Positions 13,370-26,440 of a stretch of 64,000 bases of DNA are shown in pieces. The stretch's first letter is position 1. Each line of letters begins with the position of its first letter. The stretch covers positions 18,308,450 to 18,372,449 of the forward strand of contig NC_134029.1 of assembly GCF_964204645.1 (NCBI RefSeq), given 5' to 3'. This DNA is from Tubulanus polymorphus (Eukaryota; Nemertea; Palaeonemertea; Tubulaniformes; Tubulanidae). The translations under genes and the position numbers were made by a program. The notes under the pieces are model-generated. The model saw nothing but the letters and a program-made list of their open reading frames with translations, made no database searches and had not been told where the DNA came from.

Positions 13370-14170
13370 TTCCATTTATCACGAGACACACGCGCTTGGA
13401 ATCAGCAGCGGTAACGAATTATACACTCGCGCGAACAAACGAACGCGGAATCTACGAAGCGCACATCCCTCGGTCGACATTAACGTGATTGGTATAGATG
13501 GACGGCGACCGATTCCGTTGATGGGTAACGGAAAGCAAAAACCCCGTACGGCCGTACACAAAGGAAATTGCCGTCGCGTTTCCCCCCCCCTACCCCCCTG
13601 ACGAAAGAAGAATAATAATCATCATCGGCGCAACTCGGCGGCATTGTGCGGATTTTCTTTTGACACGACACGGGGTCTGCATTCGAATATTATTCGCCTC
13701 AGATACGACGATGAATAAACCGCCATCGCTGCAACGGCGTGTACACCGCATAAACGCGCGCATACACGGTCGACAGTCGTCGCCACCGCCCGCGCCAAAT
13801 CTCAAAGGGTTTAGTAAATACATCTTCCCTCTCTCTGGCAGCCTGGCAGGCATGTATAAATAATAGATGATAACTCGGCCGGCTCGATAGTGGCAGCGGC
13901 GGTGGTGGTGGCGGTACACACACAGGCAGCTCCGTCAACGTCGTCGTCGTCGTCGCGACAGCTCGTTACACCGCGTCTACATTAATGGCCGATGGATTGA
14001 TGCACGGCTCGAATGACTTCGTGATTTTATGAATAATTTCCGATTAGTTCGCGTGGAAATGAATTCGACTCCATTAATGATTAAAAACGGCGCGCATATC
14101 ATCATATACGATACCCGATAGCCCCACATGCGCGGGCGGGTTCAAATTTCGTAAATTAGTTATCGAGCTC
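13370..14170. other. CpG-rich block 4, non-coding
   Basis: The most CpG-dense stretch of the window, unique, with several ATTAATGG/CATTAATGA sites that look like homeodomain sites. Overlapping frames on both strands look like GC-bias artefacts. Confidence 0.45.
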
Positions 14171-14483
14171 GGAATTAGACGATAAATTAAATTCGCTGAA
14201 TTCAGAATTTCAATTATTTTAAAATGCCCATGAAATTGTTAACTGATGATATTTAGTTCCCTTGCAATACAATAAATACGCCTGCGCGTACTTAACACAC
14301 CATACATAGCGGGGGGGAGTTGTCCCCCAGGAAATTTTGGAAAAGTGCCCGCTTTGCAAATATTATTGTTGTATCCAATGGAAATTTAATGTAGGATTGG
14401 GACTTGGGACTTAATTGACACTTGGGACTTGACATGCATTTTATCACAACTGAGTTTTTGTTAGGGCTTATATGTTTGAGGTC

Positions 14484-14870
14484 TGTGCAGTTAGCTCAGT
14501 TGGTGGAGGACTGGGGTCCCTAGTCCCTAGTTCGAAATCACCTCTGGCGTTGGCTGTCGTGACACATATGGACTAAGCTCTGCTAACTTTAGTCAGGTTG
14601 TGAGCCATAACAACCTATAATAAGGCCCCGGCCGTCTCTTAAGACCCACTAGGGTTACACTGTTACTTGCAGTTGGTACGTAAAACTCTACTTCTTAACT
14701 GAAGGAAACAGATGTTTTCAGGGTTTCTCTAACCTCCCAAACATTAGAATACTAGGTACCGCCTTGCTAAATAAGCCAAACGTGTTGTCATTTTTCTATT
14801 GTGTTCATCATCCTAGAATGTTAATGCGTATACATTACGGATCAATAAACTTTTTTGATTTGATTTGTAA
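14484..14870 (+). mobile_element. tRNA-derived SINE
   Basis: The head has a pol III A box TTAGCTCAGTTGG (14491-14503) and a B box GTTCGAAATC (14530-14539) at tRNA spacing. A non-tRNA body follows and a tail near 14848-14870 with TTTTTTGATTTGATTTG. Length of about 385 bp fits a SINE. Confidence 0.65.
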
Positions 14871-15744
14871 GAAGTGTTTCCTACAGTCCATGCGGCAGGT
14901 TTTTTTTCGAAAGAACAAAACACCTATATTTTGTCTGGGGGCTAGTCAACATACTGCCTTGTGTCTATACCGCCGCCAAAAAATCACCTAAGTGGGCGGT
15001 GCATAGTACGTAACAGGTAAAATAATCCCACTGCTCGATACATATCCCCCAGGTAAAAATTACATCCTGGTAAAATTCCTTAACGGGCAATCTGATGCAA
15101 TCTTTTGCAGCAAACCTGCGCATGTACATGCATACCCAGTCAAGCGCGGCAGGATTTATTGCCATGGCCGAGTCTAGCATTCTGCCACCAGATTCGAATT
15201 GCTGCCAAGTGAGGATGGTCAGAAGTCTCCCCTCAATACACTCCTGTCTAAACTTGTATTCGTATAGTATGAACATACGAAATGAATATTAGGCAGATGT
15301 TTAAGAGAACTCAAGTTGATAAATATTGACCTAACGACCCATTACAGACTGGCTAAGGGGCCGATATAAGTAAGTATATGAATATTAGTCATTGTAATTA
15401 GCGCTTCTATTGGACACGAGGGAAATCAGTGACAGCTAATGGATGGTCGATGTTGTCCTCCAGAATCCAGCGAAGTTCTTATCGTAATTACAAACATTAC
15501 TGGATAAAATATGCACGGCTTATATAACTGATTGTTACGTCAAAGTAATAGATTCAGCACGGATACAGCGACACTTCATTTGATCTATATGAATATGCTC
15601 GTGTTATAAAATGTGCCCGGCAGCAGTCGATTGACAGTCAAGCGAACAGTGACGACGACAACTCTTCCATCCGTGCGAAGAATTCGGGAGCCTGATGGCA
15701 TAATTTTGCGGCGATGCTGTATGAAAGGCTACCCACGGTACTAG

Positions 15745-16050
15745 AGCCCGTGCAAAATTTGGCCCGGAACAACTCTTCACACGGGTGCCAAATGGGCCCC
15801 GAGCCAAAAAATTTGGCCAGACCAAAAACGTCAGACCAGGCCAGAGCAAAATTTTAGCATAAGAAAAATTATTGCATTTGAATTGCAACTGGTACTGGAT
15901 ATGACCCACTTCGCTTTGTTCGAGCATTGTTTAGTATCGGAGTGACTGGTTTGCATGTGTGCACGCTCTCTAGTTAAGCATTGGCCAAATTTGACTCGAG
16001 CCTGATCTGTACCAATTTGACCCGGGCCAAATCATCTCCGTGTGATCGCT
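15745..16050 (-). mobile_element. AGCCGCGATCACAC-family MITE, inverted, one end missing
   Basis: Reverse orientation; internal motifs CAGTACCAGTTGCAA and ACTAAACAATGCTCG on the minus strand. It ends CCGTGTGATCGCT; the opposite tip is truncated. Confidence 0.7.
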
Positions 16051-17139
16051 TAGAAGTTGATTCCATAGGAGTTTCGATACCATTTTCTGGTTTCTACTAT
16101 AAGTAACTAACTTAGTTTAACTAACATGTTAATTTGAAGTATGAGCTTTCTCTACTGATGTATAGTAGATTCATCAGGTGAATGACTCTTATTCTTTACC
16201 AGGCTAATACGGCCCCTCTACAAATGGTTTGCACTAGATATAATATCAGAATCATCTATATTTCAATAACAACGAATGACAAAATGATGAATGAGCGATA
16301 CGATATCGAAATGGAGAACATGTTCTCTACAATGAATTACTCATAAGTAATCAGTTCAAAAAAGTAATGGTCATTTGTACTAGAGGTGTATAGGGGGTCC
16401 AAGTCATGGAATATCATCTCCCTAATATCAAAGGAGGCACGAACTGATCACATCATCAAAAAAATGAATTGAATAACCCCCCTTTTTGATGAAATAAGTA
16501 TGAATTAACAAATCAAAATAATTTTCGTCCACAAACTATATCAGTCTCTATAAGGTGGCCTCATCTAGGTAATTTGAAGCTATAACACCTGTAACAATAA
16601 TGTCTATAAACTATCGTCATCGGGTTCCCTATAAGTCGATGTGCACTATGTCATCAATATTGACAAACCAAAAATAGTAATCACAATTGTGAATTTTGTA
16701 ATCAAATATATTCCATAACTCTTATTCCATTTTTGATAAATTTTGATAACTATTTTTGTGATGATGTGCACTACATCAATATATCGGGGCTAGACTGATC
16801 GCCAGCAAATTCAATTCAATTATCGATATATTCAAATGAAACATAATCTTATCAATCCTTAATATTAAGTTCATATCATTCATATTATATTATTTATTGT
16901 CAATGATATTAAGCGATATATGTGTGCCATTTTTCACGGCGTCAATAAATTTTTAGAGTTATTTTTCTTGTTATACCAGGTGTACGGCGATGTAAAATTG
17001 AGTTTTTGTTATAACTCAGGAGCCATTTGGAGCCGTAATAAAAACGGAGCCATTTGGGGAAACACATTTGGTTATGCCAGTGCATATGAACCGATCATAA
17101 ATCATTAGTAAGAATGGAATCAAATCGCATGATCATAAC

Positions 17140-17850
17140 TTTATCACGGCGTTGAACCTGATTGAACCTTGAAATCCGGCGTACTGTACTCGATTAATGC
17201 GTACTCAATATTCACATAATTCGGAATACTCATCGCAAACATCATCATCATCACACGCGACGCAACGCGCGATTATCCGATCGAATTTCGTAGCGTTCGA
17301 AATTCGAAAAATCGTCTATGCAAGAAAAACACAGAAAATTGAAAATCGCTGGCGACGATACAAATAATACTAAAGTCATCTGTGAAATGAACGCTAAATC
17401 ATTTCTCTCTACACAATCATCGCTTTTAAAAACGACTTTATTGCGCGCGCGCGCGCGCCTCAGGGGCCATAATTCATCTCGACGCGGCATTCTTTTCTGA
17501 CTCAGTTATTACGGGCGACAAAGGCGATACCTAGGTTTTTATCGATATCAACGGCAGAACGCGGAATTTTCGTCGCCGCAGCCGCGCCGGGAAACCGGCC
17601 AATCAGACGGCGCCGTTCGCGTACCCGGGATCAACGGATACGAGGCAATTAATGGTCATCAATAGAAATGCGCCGGGAGTGAGAGTCGATATTGTGCTCG
17701 CTCCGGCGGGTCTTACATCGAACAAACAAATCAATTATAAGGTCATTAAAAGCAACACACTCTCCATTAACCCGATCAACCTATTAAACCGCTAATAAAG
17801 TCGGGTTGTAATGTAAAAGCTGGCTGCTTCGACGGTTATTTCAAGTCCGT
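17140..17850. other. CpG-rich block 5, non-coding
   Basis: Includes a (GC)n tract (17442-17458) and AATTAATGGTCATC motifs. Unique, no coding signal. Confidence 0.45.
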
Positions 17851-17862
17851 AAAATATTTTCA

Positions 17863-18146
17863 GGCCCGTAGCCAGTGATATTTTTGGAGAAGGCTGCGTT
17901 TTCACAGAAGTGAATGTTTTCAAGGGGACCCCAGCCCTCACAAATCAAGTGCCTTTCAAAAAATCATGAAAAAAATGAGTAGATTTTCTAAAGTTACTCG
18001 TACGAAGACTAATCTAAAATGCCATCAAATTCTATGCTCATAAGGCATTTTGCATGCCGCTGACCAACGGGAAACTATAAGCTTGCAACAAATGAAGCAT
18101 TTATCAAGAAGTATCAGGATATACCATCTGGATCTGCCCCTCGTAG
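17863..18146. mobile_element. hAT-like MITE
   Basis: Left end CAGGCCCGTAGCCAG and right end TCTGGATCTGCCCCTC are typical hAT-type MITE termini, although they are not perfect inverted copies here. Confidence 0.4.
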
Positions 18147-18869
18147 GGGTAGTCGGGGTCCAGGGAGTGTTCCTTCAGAACATATTTGAAACATGCAGTG
18201 GAGCAATTTTATAACTTCTGGCAAATTCAGGTGAAAATTGGAGAACATTTTTCCTACAATTTGGCATTAAATGAAGTAATTCTGAAAATGAATACTTAAC
18301 ATTCTGTATTGCATCGATATACACGCCTGCTCATTCTGAACTGAACGTTGCGACCCTGGAAAGGTTTGTTGGTTATTAACAGCTTTCAAATTTGTAATAA
18401 ATTTGAAATAAGGTAGATGCGTGTATTTAGCTTTGAAACTGCCCGGTACGGTACCGTGAAAAATCAGGTTATTATCAATTCATGAACATTACATCGGAGA
18501 ATAGGAATATATGGCCAAGTGGCCTTTCCCATAAATGCATTAGGTCAACCATTAAGTAATTAAGTAATTTTTAGTGTGATAGTCCTTGATTTGCAAATAA
18601 TTGTGGTTTATCACAAAAGGCTAAAATCCTAGGACATGTCCTGAAGGCCTAATAACAGTGTGCTACAACCTTGATCATAAGTGAAGGGCAATCGTACATA
18701 TTCAAGGAATCAATTTTCCAAACAAAAATTCTAAACCATTTCGATAGAAATAGAGGTCAAACAAAATTACATTGAAGAAATTTATAAAAAGAAAGAAAAG
18801 TGATTGAGATTAATCCCACAATTGAATTGAAATTGTGTTGGACCACAATATTTTTCAAACGTCATCATA

Positions 18870-18920
18870 TTCTACTTGATGACGACTGTTCAGGAAAAAG
18901 CCGAAACATTGCCGTCTGAA
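18870..18920 (+). repeat. Hammerhead/Penelope-like terminal motif
   Basis: TTGATGACGACTGTTCAGG followed by GCCGAAACATTGCCGTC resembles the GATGA...GAAAC ends of Penelope-like elements. Isolated, with no matching second copy nearby. Confidence 0.3.
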
Positions 18921-20117
18921 TAATTCGTCAATACCTTCATACTTTTAGTTTTCAAGCGTGGGATTATTCATAATCACATTTTTCATGGATTAATGCGTTT
19001 CATTTACTCGATAAACTTGCGTAGTAGTTAGATTTGGTTCCTGACATTGCCAAAGATGGCAACACTGTACAGAGACTCCAGATCAAATCATATTAAAACA
19101 AATGTTTAAGGTCTCCCCAAAACTGCGTAAATTAATTACTTTTGGAACGAACTGCATCATGACAAAACGTGTTGTTTCATAAACTTGCCAAAAAAGGAAT
19201 TTTGCTTTGATACGTATTTAAACTTGCCAGCAGAGTTAGCTCTTTCTATTTGTTTTTATCAAACATTCAAACTTTCAGACTTTTTGATTTACTCTTTATG
19301 TTATAGTATCACTATCTTCGACGAGTATTTGCAGAATGCTCTATCTTAGACGAGCATAGACAACTAGTTTGGAACAGCCCTCTTTTTAGACTTGCCCACC
19401 AAACTTGGAACCATATTAAGTGTGTGTAACTACAAATTTAGGAAATTATGAATACTTTGTAAAACAATTGTGAAGCTTATTATTACAACAACCCTAATCG
19501 TCATTTTAGGGTTTAAAAACTCACTTCTTTATGATTCAGGTCCATTGTTAATATGTATTAGTAGCTGTACATAACAACCATATCTATCCATCATATCTAT
19601 TGCTATCCATCATATCTATTGTCAACTAGCTAAATACCAATAAATGACAGAGGCGGGTATAACCCTGAATTTCTGATTCATTGCCTTTGAATTCAGTAGC
19701 AACGTTTTAGAATGTATGTGTTATGCCAGTGCCAACCAACGTGGGATCTTGAAAACATGGATAACCCGGCCAGCCTGCATAGATCGAGTCCACCACCATG
19801 GAAAATTACTCGAGATCACCGTGGGGACCTCGCAACAGAACAGCAAGTCAATAAATACATAGGCCCCTATAATAATAGTTCTAAGTGAAAAAACATATTC
19901 CCTGGCACGCCGGAATGAGAGTCCTAATCAAAAACCAACTGAGCGCCTGTGACTGGTAACGTGCTAACGATGCATCATTGATGCTGTATCAAAGTACTAC
20001 ATGATATCATCAGATGGCGCATATGTCTGGTCAATTTTTCAAAATGCCTCAATTGATGAAATATGACAAGCCAAGATTATTAGTTCATTACCAACACATT
20101 ATAGATATTCAATCATT

Positions 20118-20225
20118 AGCATCCTACGATCACCTACATATCCATCATGACCTACACATCTGTCATGACCTCCTACACATCCATCCATCATGACCTCACT
20201 TGTGATGATCTCCTACACATCCATC
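20118..20225 (+). repeat. Degenerate minisatellite
   Basis: Four to five imperfect copies of CATGACCTCCTACACATCCATC. Confidence 0.6.
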
Positions 20226-20751
20226 CACTTGCCACTCACTTGATTTCTAAAGGCAACCCACCAAAGCAGGCCCCCATTTTGGGGGCTCCCCGCTATCAGT
20301 GAAGGTCCCTAACCGCCTTACTGATGAAGCAGGGGCTTTGCCTAGGGGGATCCGAAAAACTCCCCCCATGAGAAAATAGTCTCTCTGAATGAAAATAATT
20401 GAATACAGCAGAATAGAACCTCAATTCAGTAATTTGAATAGAACCTCATTTACAAAGAGGGTTCAGGGGCCCGATAAAAAGTCATTGTTATATCCCACAC
20501 TTTGTTGTTAGAGGTAAAGGAAGAAGGAGGGAAATCTCCAATTTAGTAGTTTCTTCAACCTAGTGCAACATTTCTAAATCAAAAAGGTCCGTTTTCTAGT
20601 CCGACAAACTTTTGCGCTCAGAAGGCACCAGTGGCGGATCTAGGGATCAAATCTTGCGTACTGCTCAAAGTAATAATTGTCACCCAAGTTGTTGGTCGAG
20701 GGTCCCATGCCCTGGCGGGAGCTCATATTCCAGTGCCTGTCTAAGGGGCTC

Positions 20752-20851
20752 GTCACGATAGCTGGGGGTCGAAAATCAAAGATTCCTAGGTACCGCCTAT
20801 AAAAAAGGTCAATTCTGTATGTTGATTTTGAATCCCCAGCTATCGTGATGA
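20752..20851. repeat. Palindrome 1 of a three-hairpin cluster
   Basis: Arms GCTCGTCACGATAGCTGGGG and its inverted copy near 20833-20851, with a loop containing TACCGCC. It immediately precedes the next foldback. Confidence 0.7.
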
Positions 20852-21560
20852 GCACAAGGACTTGTCACAGTTGATAGTGAATGAATAAAACCAGTATCAA
20901 AATGACCAACCCCAGTATCCCTGTATGAAAAAAAAGTCCCTAGTTTTTTTTATTATAGGCTACAGGGATACTGGGGTTGGTCATTTTGATACTGGTTTTA
21001 TTCAATCACACTGGGGCTTGCAAACTGGCTTGGATTTTATTTCCGAGTTGTTGATAATCTCGCAAGAATGGCGCTAAATTTGAACTGCAAATAAATTCAA
21101 AATATCACGCCTGCTGTGACAATATTGATGCGGTGGAAACCACTGCGCATGCGCAGCAACTTCTGAGCGCTGGTGAGCTGTCGATCAAACAACACATTAC
21201 AGTTTTTCTACATCAAGTCAAAAATTGATACTTTCCTTAGTTTTGTGATTGCCTTGGCTAGACAAGAGGTTTTTGAGAAAAATCAATTTGAGGTAGAAGC
21301 CGTTTCATCCCTTGTTATTTTCTACAAAGTAAGGCGTCACCACCCCCGCCTGATAATGATCCTTAACGACCAATTGTTCATTGGAACTTTATAGCGGATA
21401 AATAAATAAACAATATCAACATAAGGTATTTCCGTGATATTTTAAATTTCCAGTTCAAATTTAGCGCCATTCTCGCGAGATTATCAACAACCCAGAAATA
21501 AAAATAAAATCCAAGCCAGTTTTCAAGCCCCTGCGTGATCAATTGTGACAAGTCCCTCCG
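20852..21560. mobile_element. Foldback element with a second palindrome nested in its left arm
   Basis: The outer arms GGACTTGTCACAGTTGAT and the inverted ATCAATTGTGACAAGTCC (about 21538-21556) continue into about 85-bp inner arms at 21007-21092 and 21455-21537 (AATGGCGCTAAATTTGAACT shared). The left arm is interrupted by 20874-21009, itself a palindrome with 49-bp arms differing at one site (AAACCAGTATCAAAATGACC). The inserted hairpin must be younger than the host element. Confidence 0.78.
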
Positions 21561-22980
21561 GCCTCCCCCTGGCCTGTGTGTGGTTTGTAAGTAATGGTAG
21601 TCCTGCCTATTGCTTCATACGACAACGTCTGAAGTCGCAATCCTCGGTAACTCGATCCACCCCTAACTGATGATGACAATTATATAGTTTGATTAATCAC
21701 TCACCCATAAACTGTCAACGCCTATCGCCCCATCACGGTCATGGTCCGTGGCTTTCAATAATAATGGCCAGCGTTAATATTGCGCAATCACTTTTGTACA
21801 GTTTTTGTTGCAGATGTAACAAATATCTTCAAAGCGCAAATGGTTTCGAATCCTTATGACGTAACTACTACATGGAATTAGCGCAATTGCAGCCCAGTCA
21901 ATCCGTATCCAATACATACCGTATTCCGCCATCCATTCTTCTTATAAATGATAAAGAATTACCGGTATGGTAAACGTTGCCCCGGCTTTGTATAACAGCA
22001 TTGATTTCCAGATGTTTCACCTCAATATTTCTCTAGGGAAGCCGTAACTGCCTCAAATAATTTCCGAGTCCTTTTTAGCATATTGTACCAATTTGATCAA
22101 AATGAAAGATCATTATTTCCTGTCTGTGGTTTAGTCTCACGATCGGATATTAGCCCATCCGATTATAAACGTTTACCACCAACGATTAGGTAAAGTCTCC
22201 CCCAGGCAGAAAGAAACTGGACTGTAGTACGGCTTCAAATTGAATACCGGTATACTATTGGTACCAAATAAGCCAATTCAATTATAAAAGTTTACTACCA
22301 CTAATTAAATTCCCTGAAGTCTCACCAAAGATATTTGGACACGTTACACAACTTATCCTTATTCCCTGCACATCAACAAATGAACTAAACCAATAGAATT
22401 TATCTGTATCAAGGTAGTTTTATTACATATATATATATTTTTTTTTTAATCATCAATGCCCACTAGGCTCCAGTAAAATGCAATTATATAAATCATAACC
22501 CAGACTAATGTATAATCTATGAGTATTATCGTAAATATGTCACCGAAATAGGTACCGTATATAAGAATATCAGTCATTAAAAATTCATTCACAGTGATTA
22601 AAAATAAGTAAAAGTCAAATACTGTATTAAAATTTCATGTTTATCCTAATGGGGAAGTCCATATTCCTATTCTTAGTTACCGAAAATCGATAAGTAAATG
22701 ATTTGTTCGTTTTGGCAAAAAAGTCATTCATAGCCTAAATGCAGTTAAATATAGTACTGTACCGATAATGGCAATATTTTCCATCAATAAACTAGGATCA
22801 CTATCAACTACTATCAAAATGGTTATTACCCCGAATATGCTAGAATAAGTGCACATCGAGCAACATCTCGGAAATCTGCGAGACAAATCATCAATTGATA
22901 CCACAAAATATACAATATTCATGAAAATAATACTTGTTAGGTAGGATCAGATACTAACACAAATAAATTTCAGTGTAAGA
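21561..22980. other. AT-rich 3' flank of the TEP gene
   Basis: No gene seen. Contains the candidate TEP polyadenylation signal. Confidence 0.5.
22419..22424 (-). terminator. Candidate polyadenylation signal of the TEP gene
   Basis: AATAAA on the minus strand about 590 bases after the TEP stop codon, in AT-rich sequence. It is one plausible signal; RNA evidence would be needed to choose it. Confidence 0.3.
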
Positions 22981-23012
22981 CGATTAACTAAAATGGTCAG
23001 GAATTTTCAAGT

Positions 23013-26000
23013 TTACATTGAACGGCAAGGATTTTTCTTCCAGAGGAAATAGAGCTCGCGTTCGATTTCGCGCGTCAGCCGCATTCCAACGGTTTCATCG
23101 GTAAGCAATAATGTGTCGACGTTGTTCTTTTTCATTAGCTGATTTTCGTTGATGAAGAACGCGTACTTGTCATTCGGAGGCGCTACAAAATGTTAAGAAA
23201 TTTTTTGGAAAATGGAATACAAATTACCATCATGTACGAAGGAAATAAAGTACACATCTCAAGCTAATGTGTGTATGTATATAACCTCCTGTGTGGTTCA
23301 CTCAGGTCAACAGAGAAACCCCACTGGTGGTCCTATATCAGGGTGCCCAATTTTATCTGACTTGCTTTTCCCCTGACTTTTCCCCGACTATTCCCTGACA
23401 TGCATGTTGTTTTTCCTGGCTTGATCCACTAAGAATCCAATCAGCTAACACAGTCAAATATATAAGACATAGACGGAAACTTCAATTCTTCACACGATCG
23501 TAGCAATCTCAACAAATTTCCCTGACTTTTACCCGATTTTTAGCTTTTCTTACAAAATTCCCCGACCATTCCCCGATTTTCAGTTACCCGGTAAGTGGTC
23601 AACCTGTTTGTAAATATATAAACTATCTAACTGAGAATCCAGAATGGCAGTATCATAGTTCCCAGTTAACTGGATCAAAACGATAAGTTTGACTCTACAT
23701 AAAAGTTAATATTAGCCACAGATATATTCTTACCATCTGCCTCGAAAAAGTCGCAGTTGCACATACCATCCATCTCATATTTGACGTACTTATTGACAAT
23801 AACCTTTCCGCGGATGTTTGCACCAAATTTAGCCATCAATCGCACTCGCCCATCTCTCAGAATCATCGTCTTATAAACTACGAATGATAAACAACATCCT
23901 GAGTTATACAGCACAGATTTAACTGAACCATTCACTTTTCCGAATAATACTTTTACCGTACACGGTTTGGCACTGTATTCTGCCAAAGTTAGAAGTTATA
24001 TGGAAATCATAGGAAGTATTGATTAAATGAACTAATCAACAGATCATCAGAGCAAGATATTGGCTGAGCCGATAAAGTGAGCCTTATAAAATCAGGGGAC
24101 AACCCCAGAAAACGTGTGGGAATTGCATCCACGCTTTCTCTGGCTCTGAATTTTTCAAACCTCTCTGTAATAGAACTAGCAGAAGACTTGTATCATGCAC
24201 TGCCCTAGTGCTATACAAGGGCTTGAATCTTAATTGTACTGATGCACAACATACCTGATGCATGGTCGCAGTAAAGTGTCGTGATATTAACTGCTGCAGA
24301 ATCAACTGTCACACACACCGGACAGCCAAGTTTCTTATCCTTTAAAAACAGAAATATTTCTATCAGATGATCATTTTGCTAGTACTTGTAAGATATGGCC
24401 AAAAATGGAAATCGGTTTTAGACTGCGAGCTGATAGTGCCCTCGTACAAAACTTATAAGCCCAAGACCAAACTCGAATTGACTGAATTGGTATATATCCT
24501 GCCAGTATCAAACCTATACCACTGAAAATCGAGAATGAATACGAATGCAAGTACCTGGTTTTCTTCAACTGCTACTTTTTCAATCGTCTTTCTTCTAAAT
24601 CCTTTTGGAGCAGCCAAAGATTGAGGCTGAGCCGGCGCTGGCAGTCTAAGCTGCCCAGCGAATTCACCGGCGGAAAGTCGATCAAATTCCTCTTGGGTAA
24701 GGTGTGGCAAATCCTCCTTTGTTGCGGTCAATCTTTTGCAGCCAGGTAAAATTGAATAGTCTTGTATGACGTTCAGGTCTGAAATAATCACAATCAATAT
24801 GTCAACGTGTGTAGTTTAATTCAAAAGATTGACGAAATCACTGGAAAATTAATTAAATTAGTCGAACAAAGGATATTTCCTACCAGTTTCATAGTAGTCA
24901 TAAACTTTGACGTAACCGGGTTTAGCAAAATCGATATCCATATGTCGTTCAACATCAAATGATAAACACTTTCGCTGCGCGGTCAATTCGTTATAGTACA
25001 AGTAAACATAATTCTTGCTGACTTCGAACTTTTTGATCGCACCATCGGCGCGTTGAACGAGTTTCTGGATGGTTGCTTTCACGGGTATCCAACCAGATAC
25101 CATACGTACTTCGATAACGGCCATGTTGGAAGCGCCATCTGGTCGAGTGTATCTAAAAACAAGATACAATACAAGATTCAATGTCACAGGTAAGATGTTA
25201 CTAGAAGGCTTTTTACCTAATTAAAGAACTAGTGAAGTGGAGCCAGTTCTTAGTTAAATTTGAGTTGAAAATTAGTTAATTTCCAATATCTTGATCCTGA
25301 GTCCAATCTCAACCCTTAAGTTACCAATCTCACAATTTTGCGAGCACCGAACAAACATGTCGTGTCTTTTGCAACTTTTATGACATCATATTGATTGAAA
25401 TGGTTGGTTGGATGGTCAGTTGAATCTACATTTTATGTTCTTTTTTGTTAAATCGAAGTAAATTATTGGAAAAACATTTCAGTTCATTTTTGATTCTGAT
25501 TTACTATCATACCGGTACGGTATGTGATCTCCCGCACAGCAAGGGAGATCTTGGGAACTTAGATAACATACCCATGGGATACTCTTTCACGGGTTTTCAA
25601 GCACAGGCCCTCCACCAACTAAAGATGTCCCATGCCTGGTGGTGGGCACGGGTAGTAAATTTATAGCTGAAGTATATATAGCAACACTATAGCAAAAAGT
25701 AAGTAGTACCAGTGAGAAGAATTATTCCCTTAACTACTGCAAATTTTTTGCTGTATTGGTATAAGCCATTGAAGCAGAGGTGATATATTTTCGGGGGTCT
25801 ATCATGGCCCCATATTTCAACTAAATAGGCTTTGAATATTTCAAACATGTGCAAAAAATCGCTAAGAAATCACTGACTCAAAAACAAATAAATACTGTTA
25901 TCCTAGGCAGAGGAAGCGAATTCAGGTCACCCATGTCTGTGTAGGCAAGCACACTATACTAAACAGCTGGATGCTCACAGCGGGCAACTGTTTATTTTGA

Positions 26001-26440
26001 TCAGTGTGCGCAGTGACGTCACGTAGAGCGTCCCAACTTAAGTGGTCCAAAACTCTATCTGAAATTTAGCGTATCCGCAAAAATTTGATCCTAAAACATA
26101 CATATGACCAGTATCTTTCATTTGGTACCAAAAACTTGTTCAAGCATAGCGCACAGACCGCGTCAACCCCTAACAAAGTTTCGCCGTTTGTCTCTTATAG
26201 TATACGGTAGATTAATCCGGTAACCTTACTGTTAATTTATGACTTAGGAACTGGGTGATGATTAACAACAAAATTCTTTTAACAAAACTAGGGACGAGTT
26301 TAATTTTCTATCTTTACTTACGTAGTGCAAATGCCAATACTTCTTTTTTTACATTCACCTCGTTTCCTCGATACAATAGTGTTCAGCGTAAAAGCTGGAG
26401 TTAATTTTACTGATTTTTTGATATTGTATTTTACGCTAGC
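23013..26440 (-). CDS. TEP exons 29-34: receptor-binding MG8 and C-terminal netrin-like domain
   Basis: About residues 1401-1770. Exon 30 ends the MG8/receptor-binding domain with KPGYVKVYDYYET, the A2M-type ending. A proline/alanine-rich linker with a basic KGFRRK follows (exon 31). Exons 32-34 form a cysteine-bearing module: CPVC, LYCDHAS, KPCTVKV, MCNCDFF, then DTLLLTDETVGMRL, ending CRSM before TAA. Cysteine spacing and the CNC, short loop, beta-strand pattern fit an NTR/C345C fold as in C3, C4, C5 and netrins. No transmembrane segment or GPI signal is seen, so the protein should be soluble. Confidence 0.88.

Noticed and set aside
13590-13938. Overlapping frames on both strands in CpG block 4
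   Set aside because: Several frames are open at once because stop codons are rare in GC-rich DNA; none shows a domain.
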